Shown: positions 9,727-17,359 of the stretch, one piece after another
How positions within the stretch are numbered: position 1 is the stretch's first letter
How the letters are laid out: every line of letters starts with the position of its first letter
NCBI GenBank assembly: GCA_005883255.1
Contig: VAXS01000114.1
Location: 1 to 23,418 of the forward strand
Length of the DNA: 23,418 nucleotides
Direction: 5' to 3'
Source of the DNA: Actinomycetota bacterium
GTDB taxonomy: Bacteria > Actinomycetota > Thermoleophilia > Solirubrobacterales > Solirubrobacteraceae
The notes under the pieces: generated by a model
Told to the model about the DNA's origin: nothing
The model's database searches: none
What the model saw: only the letters and a program-made list of their open reading frames with translations
Position numbers and translations under genes: made by a program

Positions 9727-11328
9727 ATGCCCACCGCCGAGCTTGCGCTGACGAACGGTCTGATCCGTCCGCTCCGCCTGCGCCGCACCGCGCTGGAGGC
9801 GCTGGCGACCGCGGTCGCGCTGGCGATCGCCTATCTCGCCCTGCACCCCCTCACCGCCGACCTGGCCGCGCAGGTCTACCGCACCGAGCTCTTCCAGCGA
9901 GTGGGCTTCACGCTGTGGAACGGCCAGTGGTTCGCCGGGCACCACACGCCCGGCTACAGCGTGCTCTTCCCGCCGGCCGCGGCGCTGCTCGGCCCGCGGA
10001 CGGTGGGCGTTCTGGCCGCCGTGGCCTCGGCGCTCCTGTTCGAGCGCCTGACCCACGACCGCCTGGGGTCACGGGCGCGCGTGGGCGCGATCTGGTTCGG
10101 CGCCGCCACGGCCACCAACCTGTTCACCGGCCGCCTGACGTTCGCGCTCGGCGTGGCCTTGGGCCTGGCGGCGCTGCTGGCGGCCGAACGGGGCCGGACG
10201 CGCCTGGCGGTCGCGCTCGCCGTCCTGTGCCCGCTGGGCAGCCCGGTCGCGGGCCTGTTCCTGGCGCTGGCCGCGGCCGCCTGGTTCTGGGCCGACCGCC
10301 GGCGGGCCGCCCTGCTGCTGGGCGCGGCCGCCGCCGTGACCGCCGGCGGGCTGGCCCTCCTGTTCCCCGAAGGCGGGATGGAGCCGTTCGCCGTGTCCTC
10401 CTTCTGGCCCGTGCTGGCGTTCGCCGCGGCCGTGCTGGCGCTTGTCCCACGGCAGGAGCGCTGGCTGCGCCGGGGCGCGATCCTCTACGCCGGGGCCTGC
10501 GTCTTGGCCTTCGCGCTCAGCACTCCGATGGGGAGCAACGCCGCCCGCCTGGGCACGCTGTTCGGGGGTCCACTGTTGGCCTGCGTACTGTGGCGGCGCC
10601 GCGCCTGGGCGCTGGCGCTCCTGGCCCTGCCGCTGCTGTACTGGCAGTGGCTGCCCCCGGTCCGGGACGTGGCCGCGGCCAGCGGCGACCCCTCGGTCCA
10701 GGCCTCCTACTACGCGCCGCTGAACGCCTTCCTGGCCCGGGCCCGGCCCGCGGGCCGGGTGGAGATCCCGCTCACCCGCATCCACTGGGAGACCGTCTAC
10801 GTGGCCCCGCGCTTCGCGCTGGCCCGCGGGTGGGAGCGCCAGCTGGACATCAAGTACAACGGGCTCTTCTACGCCCCGCGCCTGCGCCCGGCCACCTACC
10901 GGGCGTGGCTGCGCTCCAACGGGGTCGAGTACGTGGCCCTCTCCGACGCCCGCCTCGACTACTCCTCCCTCACCGAGGCGGCGCTGATCCGGTCCGGCCC
11001 GCCCTACCTGCGCCGGGTGTGGCGCGGCGCCCACTGGTCGGTGTTCCGGGTGCTCGGGGCCGCGCCGCTGGTGGCCGGGCCCGCCCGCCTGGCCGCGCTC
11101 GACCCCAACGCCTTCACGCTGGACGTCGGCCGGCCCGCGACGCTCGACGTCCGGGTGCGCTTCACGCGCTACTGGAGCGTGGAGCAGGGCACCGGCTGCG
11201 TGGAGCGGGGACCGGGCGGCTTCACGCGGGTCGTGGCGCGCCGGCCCGGCCCCCTGCGGGTGGTGGCGGAGCTCAACCCCGGGGACCTGCTGGGCGGCAC
11301 GAAGCGTTGCCCGGCGGGGGCGGCCTGA
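9727..11328 (+). CDS. Polytopic membrane protein, possible GT-C glycosyltransferase
   Basis: A 533-residue protein with about nine hydrophobic helices in the first 310 residues and a soluble C-terminal domain (about 311-533). After the first helix there is an extracytoplasmic-type loop containing ADLAAQVYRTELF and WFAGHHTPGYSVLFPP, a layout seen in GT-C glycosyltransferases, whose first loop carries an acidic catalytic residue. The assignment is weak and it could be another polytopic enzyme. The start ATG 9727 was chosen because it gives a short basic N-terminus before the first helix; an upstream ATG at 9649 would overlap the hydrolase and add an unconvincing extension. It is followed after 8 bp by the PAP2 gene, which suggests membrane-lipid or polyprenyl-linked work. 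Confidence 0.7.
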   Translation: MPTAELALTNGLIRPLRLRRTALEALATAVALAIAYLALHPLTADLAAQVYRTELFQRVGFTLWNGQWFAGHHTPGYSVLFPPAAALLGPRTVGVLAAVASALLFERLTHDRLGSRARVGAIWFGAATATNLFTGRLTFALGVALGLAALLAAERGRTRLAVALAVLCPLGSPVAGLFLALAAAAWFWADRRRAALLLGAAAAVTAGGLALLFPEGGMEPFAVSSFWPVLAFAAAVLALVPRQERWLRRGAILYAGACVLAFALSTPMGSNAARLGTLFGGPLLACVLWRRRAWALALLALPLLYWQWLPPVRDVAAASGDPSVQASYYAPLNAFLARARPAGRVEIPLTRIHWETVYVAPRFALARGWERQLDIKYNGLFYAPRLRPATYRAWLRSNGVEYVALSDARLDYSSLTEAALIRSGPPYLRRVWRGAHWSVFRVLGAAPLVAGPARLAALDPNAFTLDVGRPATLDVRVRFTRYWSVEQGTGCVERGPGGFTRVVARRPGPLRVVAELNPGDLLGGTKRCPAGAA

Positions 11329-11336
11329 ACGCTACG

Positions 11337-12128
11337 ATGGCTCCTCGGGGGATGCTCGTCCGGCTGCGCACACTCGAAGCTCGTCTGCTCCCGCATGGGG
11401 TGTTTGACGTCATGCGCCAGCTGGTTCTGTTCTCGGCCGCCTACTGGTGCTATCGCATCGTCCGCGGGGCGGTGGACGGCCGCGCCTCCGACGCTTTCCA
11501 GCACGGCCGTGAGCTGATCTCGCTGGAGCGCACGCTCCACACCTTCGTCGAGCCGGCGATCCAGGGCTGGGCCAGCGGGAAGACGTGGCTGATCGACGCC
11601 GCCAGCTGGCTGTACGTGAACTCGCAGTTCTCGATCACGCTGGGCGCGCTGGTGTTCATCTACCTCTTCCACAACTCGGCCTTCTACTTCGTGCGCAACA
11701 TGTTCCTGGTGGCCATGGCGCTGGCGCTGGTGGGCTACCTGGCGTTCCCCACGGCGCCGCCCCGCTTCTTCCCCGAATGGGGCTTCACCGACTCGGTCTC
11801 CAACTTCACGCACGTGCCGCAGGACAGCGTCACGGTCAACGCCCTGTTCAACCCCTTCGCCGCGATCCCGTCCATGCACGTGGCGTTCGGGCTCATGCTG
11901 GGCTGGTCCCTGGCCCGGCTGGTCCGCAACCGCGTGGCCCGGGCGCTGTGCTTCCTGTGGCCGTTCCTGGTCACGTTCGTCGTCGTGGCCACCGGCAATC
12001 ACTTCGTGATGGACGCGGTGGCGGGCGCGCTGGTGGCGATGGTGGCGGCCTACGCCGCCGAGCTGCTGGCCCGGACGCGGCCCCAGGCCTGGGCCTTCGC
12101 GCAGATGCGGGCCGAGGCCGCGGCCTGA
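11337..12128 (+). CDS. PAP2-type membrane phosphatase/transferase (Aur1-like)
   Basis: Integral membrane protein of 263 residues in the PAP2_3 (inositolphosphotransferase Aur1/Ipt1) group. The three PAP2 signature blocks are present: FPTAPPRF (137-144), IPSMHVAFG (177-185) with H181, and ATGNHFVMDAVAG (218-230) with nucleophile H222 and D226. There are about six helices. The gene is joined to the next one by a TGATG overlap (stop 12126-12128, start 12128), so the product is made together with a PI-phosphate synthase-like enzyme and lies one gene from ino1. I infer a role as a PI-phosphate phosphatase or inositol-phosphate transferase. Actinobacterial PI synthesis needs a phosphatase after the synthase, and I know of no firmly assigned gene for it. 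ATG 11352 is an alternative start. Confidence 0.82.
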   Translation: MAPRGMLVRLRTLEARLLPHGVFDVMRQLVLFSAAYWCYRIVRGAVDGRASDAFQHGRELISLERTLHTFVEPAIQGWASGKTWLIDAASWLYVNSQFSITLGALVFIYLFHNSAFYFVRNMFLVAMALALVGYLAFPTAPPRFFPEWGFTDSVSNFTHVPQDSVTVNALFNPFAAIPSMHVAFGLMLGWSLARLVRNRVARALCFLWPFLVTFVVVATGNHFVMDAVAGALVAMVAAYAAELLARTRPQAWAFAQMRAEAAA

Positions 12129-12796
12129 TGGCCGGCCCGGGGCTCGACCCCGGCGAGCGCACGCGCAGTCCCGCCCCGCCGCCGCGCCGCACGACGGCCG
12201 GGGCCCAGGAGATCTCCGCGCTGATGCGGGCGCGGCTCATCGAGTCGCGGCTGACACCCAACGCCATCTCCCTCACCGGCTTCGCGCTGAACGTCCTGGC
12301 GGCCGTGCTGGTGTGGCAGCGCTACTTCTTCCTCGCCGGCGTGGCGTTCATCGTCGGGTCGGTGATGGACACGCTGGACGGGCGCTACTCCCGGATGTCC
12401 GGCAAGGGCACGCCGTTCGGGGCGTTCCTCGACTCCACGCTGGACCGCCTGGAGGAGGGCCTGGTGCTCACCGCGGTGGGCGCCTACTTCGCCGACGTGG
12501 GCAACGACCTCGCCGTGGCAGCCACCGTGTTCGCCGTCCTGTGCTCGCTGATGGTCTCGTATACACGCGCGCGCGCCGAGGCGCTGGGCGTGGCCTGCAA
12601 GGTGGGGTTGGCGACCCGCCCCGTGCGGGTAGTGATCCTGTCAGCCGGCCTGGTGTTCGCGAGGGGGGCTTCGCTCGGCAACTTCGAGCTGCTGGCGCCC
12701 GCCGTGTACGTGCTGGCGGCGCTGGCCGCGGTGACGACGATCCAGCGGATCCTGCACGTGCGGCGCGAGCTGCGGTCGGCCGCCGTGGCCGGCTGA
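12128..12796 (+). CDS. CDP-alcohol phosphotransferase, PI-phosphate synthase-like
   Basis: Membrane enzyme of 222 residues. The CDP-alcohol signature is DTLDGRYSR-x8-GAFLDSTLD (81-106), with all four metal-binding aspartates (D81, D84, D102, D106); the usual Ala before Arg is Ser. The later segment SYTRARAEALG (144-154) and TRPVR resemble the inositol-phosphate-binding region of mycobacterial PI-phosphate synthase (PgsA1) rather than PG-phosphate synthase. The predicted reaction is CDP-diacylglycerol plus inositol phosphate to PI-phosphate plus CMP at the inner membrane. About 40 polar, Pro/Arg-rich residues precede the first helix. It is coupled to the PAP2 gene and followed by ino1 after 77 bp, which supports the substrate assignment. 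Confidence 0.85.
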   Translation: MAGPGLDPGERTRSPAPPPRRTTAGAQEISALMRARLIESRLTPNAISLTGFALNVLAAVLVWQRYFFLAGVAFIVGSVMDTLDGRYSRMSGKGTPFGAFLDSTLDRLEEGLVLTAVGAYFADVGNDLAVAATVFAVLCSLMVSYTRARAEALGVACKVGLATRPVRVVILSAGLVFARGASLGNFELLAPAVYVLAALAAVTTIQRILHVRRELRSAAVAG

Positions 12797-12806
12797 GCGT
12801 TCCGCA

Positions 12807-12873
12807 TAGGCTGTAACCCGGCAGGGGGGCCTGGGGATATGTCCCCCGCCGTTCGTCAGGAGGAACCGATCTC
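12807..12873 (+). promoter_or_regulatory. ino1 promoter and structured leader
   Basis: TAGGCT (12807-12812) is a candidate -10. The leader of about 55 bases holds GGGGA-TATG-TCCCC (12833-12846), a perfect 5-bp hairpin. That hairpin competes with a possible GGGGGG/CCCCC pairing (12824-12829 with 12843-12847). A strong AGGAGG ribosome-binding site (12858-12863) lies 10 bases before GTG 12874. The two alternative foldings could modulate expression, but this is inference. Confidence 0.35.
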
Positions 12874-14058
12874 GTGAGCACCAACGGAAAGACCAATGGC
12901 CAGGCCGTCGGCAACGGCGCCGGCCGCTACCAGGCGGACAAGGTCCGCGTGGCCATCATCGGCGTGGGCAACTGCGCGTCCTCGTTCGTGCAGGGCGTCG
13001 AGTTCTACCGCGACGCCGACGCCCGGGAGTCCGTCCCGGGCCTGATGCACGTGGACCTCGGCGGCTACCACGTGGGGGACATCGAGTTCAGCGCCGCCTT
13101 CGACATCGACGCCGACAAGGTGGGCAAGGACCTCTCCGGCGCCATCTGGGCCGGCCAGAACAACACGCTGAAGTTCGCCGACGTCCCCGAGCTCGGGATC
13201 CCCGTGCACCGCGGCATGACCCACGACGGCCTGGGCAAGTACCTGTCCGAGAAGATCGTCAAGGCCCCGGGCAAGACCGACGACATCGTCCAGATCCTCA
13301 AGGACACCCACACGGACGTCGTCGTCTCCTACCTCCCCGTCGGCTCCGAGCAGGCCACCAAGTGGTACGTGGAGCAGGTCCTGGAGGCCGGGTGCGCGTT
13401 CGTCAACTGCATCCCGGTGTTCATCGCCCGCGAGGAGTACTGGAACGGCCGCTTCGAGAAGGCCGGGCTGCCGATCGTCGGCGACGACATCAAGTCGCAG
13501 GTGGGGGCGACCATCGTCCACCGGGCGCTGGCGCGGCTGTTCCACGACCGCGGCGTGAAGATGACGCGCACGTCGCAGCTCAACGTGGGCGGCAACATGG
13601 ACTTCTACAACATGCTCGAGCGCGAACGGCTGGAGTCCAAGAAGATCTCCAAGACCAACGCCGTGACGTCGATCATGGGCCACGAGCTCCCGCCCGAGGA
13701 CGTCTACATCGGCCCCTCGGACTACGTGCCCTGGCTCACCGACCGCAAGTGGGCGCACATCCGCCTGGAGGGCGAGGCCTTCGGCGAGGTGCCGCTGAAC
13801 CTGGAGATGAAGCTCGAGGTGTGGGACTCGCCCAACTCGGCGGGCATCGTGATCGACGCGGTGCGCTGCTGCAAGCTGGCGCTCAACCACGGGGTGGCCG
13901 GGCAGCTCGACGGTCCCAGCTCGTACTTCATGAAGTCGCCGCACACCCAGCGGCCCGACGGCGACGCCCGCGACGAGACCGAGCGGTTCATCGCCGAGTA
14001 CGCCCGGCGCCCGGGCACGCGGGCGACGGGGACGCAGGCGCCGGCCACCAGCTCGTAG
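12874..14058 (+). CDS. ino1: myo-inositol-3-phosphate synthase
   Basis: NAD-dependent cyclase converting glucose 6-phosphate to myo-inositol 3-phosphate, the first step to PI lipids, mycothiol and inositol solutes. It has 394 residues, slightly longer than mycobacterial Ino1. The Rossmann glycine motif is [15 protein letters not shown] (about 28-42). Family blocks include [53 protein letters not shown] with [11 protein letters not shown], and the metal/phosphate-site [10 protein letters not shown]. The C-terminus ends in a low-complexity Ala/Thr/Arg tail. GTG 12874 is preceded by AGGAGG. A 10-bp hairpin lies 15 bases after the stop. It would supply the substrate of the CDP-alcohol enzyme just upstream. 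Confidence 0.96.
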   Translation: MSTNGKTNGQAVGNGAGRYQADKVRVAIIGVGNCASSFVQGVEFYRDADARESVPGLMHVDLGGYHVGDIEFSAAFDIDADKVGKDLSGAIWAGQNNTLKFADVPELGIPVHRGMTHDGLGKYLSEKIVKAPGKTDDIVQILKDTHTDVVVSYLPVGSEQATKWYVEQVLEAGCAFVNCIPVFIAREEYWNGRFEKAGLPIVGDDIKSQVGATIVHRALARLFHDRGVKMTRTSQLNVGGNMDFYNMLERERLESKKISKTNAVTSIMGHELPPEDVYIGPSDYVPWLTDRKWAHIRLEGEAFGEVPLNLEMKLEVWDSPNSAGIVIDAVRCCKLALNHGVAGQLDGPSSYFMKSPHTQRPDGDARDETERFIAEYARRPGTRATGTQAPATSS

Positions 14059-14073
14059 GTCGAAGCGCCCAGT

Positions 14074-14099
14074 TGGCGGCCGGTGGGCGCCGGCCGCCA
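14074..14099 (+). terminator. Strong GC hairpin after ino1
   Basis: TGGCGGCCGG-TGGGCG-CCGGCCGCCA is a perfect 10-bp stem with a 6-base loop, 15 bases after the ino1 stop. No T-tract follows, so it is a weak intrinsic terminator by the E. coli model, but GC hairpins without U-tracts are common in high-GC actinobacteria. The -10 of the next gene begins two bases after the stem. Confidence 0.55.
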
Positions 14100-14100
14100 C

Positions 14101-14112
14101 TAAGCTGGCGCA
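14101..14112 (+). promoter_or_regulatory. Leaderless promoter -10 for the GT4-PHP gene
   Basis: TAAGCT then six bases then GTG fits TANNNT-N6-(A/G)TG exactly, the arrangement of leaderless promoters in actinobacteria and Deinococcus, so the transcript would begin at the start codon. There is no Shine-Dalgarno sequence. Confidence 0.6.
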
Positions 14113-16014
14113 GTGGCGGAGCGCTTCTCGATCGCCCAGGTGACGCCGTACGGGTGGGAGGCCGGGCATGAGGTCAACCTGTTCGTCGAGCGCACGGCCG
14201 GCGAGCTGGCCCGGCGGGGACACCGGGTCGTGGTGCTGGCGCCCTCGGACTCGCCGGCCTGGGTGCGCGACTCGCGGCGGCTGATCCGCCAGGGCGAGGG
14301 AGGGATCCTTCCGGCGCCGGGCGAGGAGCCGCGGGTGCTGGCGGTGGGCGACGTGCTGCCCGTGGGGTCCGCGCGCCGTGGCGCGCGGCGACTGGGCGTG
14401 GACGTGGCCCGGACGATCGAGGAGGCGCTGGGCGCGGCGCCGTTCGACTTCGTCCACGTGCACGAGCCCTTCGCGCCCAGCGCGTCCAGCGCGGCGCTGC
14501 GCCACTCGCGCTCGCTCAACGTGGGCTCGTTCCACGCGCCCACGGAGCGCGCGGTCTCCACCCAGCTGGCGCGGCGCGTGGTGGAGCTGTTCTTCGGGCG
14601 CCTGGACGCGCGGCTGGCCCACTACGCGGCCACGGCCGAGCTGCTGAGCCAGTTCTTCCCCGCCGAGTACCGGCTGGTGACGCCGGGAGCCGACCCGCCC
14701 GCGGCGGATGGCGACGCCCCGGAGGGCGGCCGCGCCCGGATCGCCTTCGCCCACCGCGAGGAGCGGCCCGCCCTGCGGCTGTTCCTGCGGGCGCTGCGCC
14801 GCCTGCCGCTGGATGCCGAGTGGAGCGCGACGCTGTGGACGGCGCCCGACGCCCCCGGACTGGCGCCGATCCGCCGCGAGGTGCGCGAGCGCCTGCAGGT
14901 GCGCGGCGGCGTGCGGGGCGCTGCCGACGTCAGCTTCCGGGCGGGTGACGTGGCGGTCTTCGCCTCGACCGGGGTCATCCCGGCGCCCGGCCTGCTCCTG
15001 CGGGCCATCGCGGCGGGCGCCGTGCCGGTGGCCTCGCGGCTGCCGGTCTACGAGGAGATCCTGGGCGACGGCGAGCTGGGACTGCTGTTCGAGCCCGGCG
15101 ACGTGGAGACGTTGTCGGCCCAGCTGTCGCGGCTGGTCGGCGACCTCGAGCTGCGCGACCGGCTGCGGATGCGGGCGGGCGAGCTGCGGGCGCGCCTGAC
15201 CTGGAGCCGCGTGGCCGACGAGCTGGAGGACGTGTACGGGCAGCTGGCCGCCCGGCGCCATACCCCCGACGGCGACGCCGGCCTGCGCGCGCGGCTGGGG
15301 AAGCGGCCGCTCATCGACGTCGACCTGCACATGCACACCGACCACTCGCACGACTGCGCCACCCCGGTCGAGGTGCTGCTGTCCACCGCCCGCGAGCGGG
15401 GCCTGGGCGCGATCGCCGTCACCGACCACAACGAGATCTCCGGCGCGCTGGACGCGGCCGCCAAGGCCGACGGCGTCAAGGTCATCGTCGCCGAGGAGGT
15501 CAAGACCGCCCACCAGGGCGAGGTGATCGGGCTCTTCCTGCGGGAGAAGATCCCGCGCGGGCTGTCGCTGGAGGAGACCATCGCCGAGATCAAGCGCCAG
15601 GGCGGCCTGGTGTACGTGCCCCACCCGTTCGACCGGCTGCACGCCGTCCCCGACTACGAGCATCTGCTCCCGGTGCTGGGCGACGTGGACGCCATCGAGG
15701 TCTTCAACCCCCGGATCGCCTTCAAGCCCTTCAACGAGGAGGCGGTGCGGTTCGCCGCCAAGTACCGGATCGTGGCCGGCGCCGGCTCGGATTCGCACGT
15801 GGCCGCCGGCCTGGGGTCGGTGCGCATCCGCATGCGCGACTTCGACGGCCCCGACGAGTTCCTGGAGTCGCTGCGCGACGCCGACATCATCCGCAAGCCC
15901 ACGAGCCTCCTGTACGTCCAGGCGCTCAAGTTCCTCGAGACGCGGGCCACCCCGGCGCCGGCCCGCCGGGCGCGCCGCGCGCGCCGGGTGCGCCGGGCGG
16001 CGCGCAAGTCCTGA
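14113..16014 (+). CDS. GT4-like domain fused to PHP phosphoesterase
   Basis: A 633-residue two-domain protein. Residues 1-385 look like a GT-B, GT4-family glycosyltransferase of PimA type (VTPYGWEAGHEVNLFVERTA, HVHEPFAPS, VGSFHAPTE, GLLFEPGDVETLSAQLSRLV). The EX7E donor motif is lost: the two glutamate positions read I289 and R297 in GVIPAPGLLLRAIAAG. Residues about 397-605 form a PHP metal-dependent phosphoesterase with all expected ligands: H406 and H408 in DLHMH, D438 and H439 in TDHN, E461/E462, H504 in VPHPFD, and D560 and H562 in GSDSH. The C-terminus is a very basic Arg/Ala tail (611-633). It lies next to ino1 and the PI-phosphate synthase-like gene, so inositol-phosphate or phosphosugar substrates are plausible. 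The next gene starts in a TGATG overlap. Domain calls are firm; the activity is not. Confidence 0.88.
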   Translation: MAERFSIAQVTPYGWEAGHEVNLFVERTAGELARRGHRVVVLAPSDSPAWVRDSRRLIRQGEGGILPAPGEEPRVLAVGDVLPVGSARRGARRLGVDVARTIEEALGAAPFDFVHVHEPFAPSASSAALRHSRSLNVGSFHAPTERAVSTQLARRVVELFFGRLDARLAHYAATAELLSQFFPAEYRLVTPGADPPAADGDAPEGGRARIAFAHREERPALRLFLRALRRLPLDAEWSATLWTAPDAPGLAPIRREVRERLQVRGGVRGAADVSFRAGDVAVFASTGVIPAPGLLLRAIAAGAVPVASRLPVYEEILGDGELGLLFEPGDVETLSAQLSRLVGDLELRDRLRMRAGELRARLTWSRVADELEDVYGQLAARRHTPDGDAGLRARLGKRPLIDVDLHMHTDHSHDCATPVEVLLSTARERGLGAIAVTDHNEISGALDAAAKADGVKVIVAEEVKTAHQGEVIGLFLREKIPRGLSLEETIAEIKRQGGLVYVPHPFDRLHAVPDYEHLLPVLGDVDAIEVFNPRIAFKPFNEEAVRFAAKYRIVAGAGSDSHVAAGLGSVRIRMRDFDGPDEFLESLRDADIIRKPTSLLYVQALKFLETRATPAPARRARRARRVRRAARKS

Positions 16015-16667
16015 TGCACCGGCAGGGAGAGGCCACCGGCCCGTCAAACCCCAAGGCGCCGATGCCGGCGACCGATGACGAGATCCGCGAGAAGTACCTG
16101 GAGCGCGCGATTCGCGAGCTCAACTCGCTGACCCGCGAGCTGCAGTCCTGCCCCCACTGCCCCCGGGGCAACATGATGCCGGTGCTGGGCTCCGGGCATC
16201 CGCAGGCCGACGTCTTCCTGCTCAAGCACTCGCCGCAGGCCGCGGAGGTGGAGGAGGGCGTGGCCTTCTACGGGCGGGCGGGCAACGCGCTGATGAAGTC
16301 GCTGCGGCGGCTGAGCATCGACCCGCTGGCGGTGTACGGGACGCTGTGCGTCAAGTGCCCGGTCGCCGACCCCTCGCTGGCCGACCCGGCCTGCGTGGGC
16401 CGGGTGGTGGAGGAGCTGGCGATCGTGCAGCCCAAGATCGTGGTGGCGATGGGGCCGGAGGCGCTGCGCTGCCTGAACGAGCTGGAGATCCCGCTGGCGC
16501 AGCCGGTGGCGCCGCTGCCCGGCGAGCTGCAGGAGCTCACGCCGTCGATCCGGGCGCTGTACGTGCCGGACATCGACGAGTGCCTCGACGAGGAGGACAG
16601 CAAGCGGGAGTTCTGGGCGGCCTTCAAGGTCCTCGGGCAGTGGTACGCCGACCTGCCGCCCTACTGA
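16014..16667 (+). CDS. Uracil-DNA-glycosylase-like Fe-S protein, altered active site
   Basis: A 217-residue member of the UDG superfamily, closest in layout to family 4. C46 and C49 (SCPHCPRG), C115 (VKC) and C127 are placed like the four [4Fe-4S] ligands. An ungapped match to the family 4 block ends in YGRAGNAL. Where family 4 has GEAPG, this protein has KHSPQ (71-75). Where it has a YHPS/YHPA-type motif near the C-terminus, this has YVPDI (183-187). The usual catalytic acid and histidine are therefore missing, and uracil excision is doubtful. ATG 16014 is coupled to the GT4-PHP stop by TGATG; ATG 16062 is a possible alternative. It may be a DNA-binding or otherwise repurposed relative. Confidence 0.78.
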   Translation: MHRQGEATGPSNPKAPMPATDDEIREKYLERAIRELNSLTRELQSCPHCPRGNMMPVLGSGHPQADVFLLKHSPQAAEVEEGVAFYGRAGNALMKSLRRLSIDPLAVYGTLCVKCPVADPSLADPACVGRVVEELAIVQPKIVVAMGPEALRCLNELEIPLAQPVAPLPGELQELTPSIRALYVPDIDECLDEEDSKREFWAAFKVLGQWYADLPPY

Positions 16668-17359
16668 TCGCGGCCTACGGGCTGGCGCTCGCGTACTTCC
16701 TGGTCGCCCCCGCCCTCCCCGACGTCGGGGGGGCCGGCGACCTCAACACCGCGGTCTCGGACGTGCCGGCCACGTTCCTGCTGGCGTCGTGCGTGCTGGT
16801 CCTGGTGCCGGCGCGCGACGACTGGGCCGCGCTGGCGCTGATCGTCGCGGGGGCGGGGCTGCTGGCGGGCGCCGTCACCGTGGCCGGGTCGGCGCCGCTG
16901 GCCGGGATCACCAAGCCGCTGTTCGCCGGGGCCGCGGGGATGCTGCTGGCCCGCGTCCTGGCCGATCCGGCGGTGGCGATCGCGGTGCCCCTGTTCGCGG
17001 CCGGCATCGACGCCGGCAGCGTGGCCGGCGGGACCAGCCAGCTGCTGAGCCGGGCCGGGTCCGGCACGCACGACTTCCTCACGGTGTACCTGCCGGCCTG
17101 GGGCGGCGGCCGGGCGGGACTGCTGGGGCTGGCCGACCTGATCTTCCTCGGGTTCTTCGCCGCCAGCGCCTGGCGGTTCGGGATGCGCCGCCGGGTGACC
17201 GGGGCGGCGCTGCTGGCGGCGCTGCCCGCGACGGTGGGGATCCAGCTGGCGGTGGACACCACCGTCCCGGCGATCCCGGTCCTGGCCGCGGCGCTGCTGC
17301 TGCCCAATCTGGACCGGCTGCCGGCGCTGGCGCGCAGGCTGGGAGAGCGCCCCGCCTAG
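16640..17359 (+). CDS. Small polytopic membrane protein, presenilin-like candidate
   Basis: A 239-residue protein with about eight hydrophobic segments. I do not recognise the family with certainty. The pattern resembles archaeal presenilin/signal-peptide-peptidase homologues. One aspartate lies in a helix followed by Ser-Val (AAGIDAGSV, D124), a second is in GLADLIFLGFFAASAWRFG (D166; the family has GxGD), and a PAIP (210-213) sits in the last helix where the family has PAL. A polar loop of about 36 residues separates the two aspartate helices. GTG 16640 was chosen because it gives a basic N-terminus (MVRRP) directly before the first helix; it overlaps the UDG-like gene by 28 bp. The stop shares CTAG with the convergent MOSC gene. 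Confidence 0.6.
   Translation: MVRRPAALLIAAYGLALAYFLVAPALPDVGGAGDLNTAVSDVPATFLLASCVLVLVPARDDWAALALIVAGAGLLAGAVTVAGSAPLAGITKPLFAGAAGMLLARVLADPAVAIAVPLFAAGIDAGSVAGGTSQLLSRAGSGTHDFLTVYLPAWGGGRAGLLGLADLIFLGFFAASAWRFGMRRRVTGAALLAALPATVGIQLAVDTTVPAIPVLAAALLLPNLDRLPALARRLGERPA

Noticed and set aside
14360..14396. CGCGCCGTGGCGCGCGG-type repeats inside the GT4 domain
   Set aside because: GC-rich coding repetitiveness expected from codon bias; no extended symmetry beyond a few bases.
12856..16047. A 1063-codon open frame on the minus strand
   Set aside because: It is antisense to ino1 and the GT4-PHP gene. The translation is low-complexity Arg/His/Val/Gly/Asp, typical of high-GC shadows.
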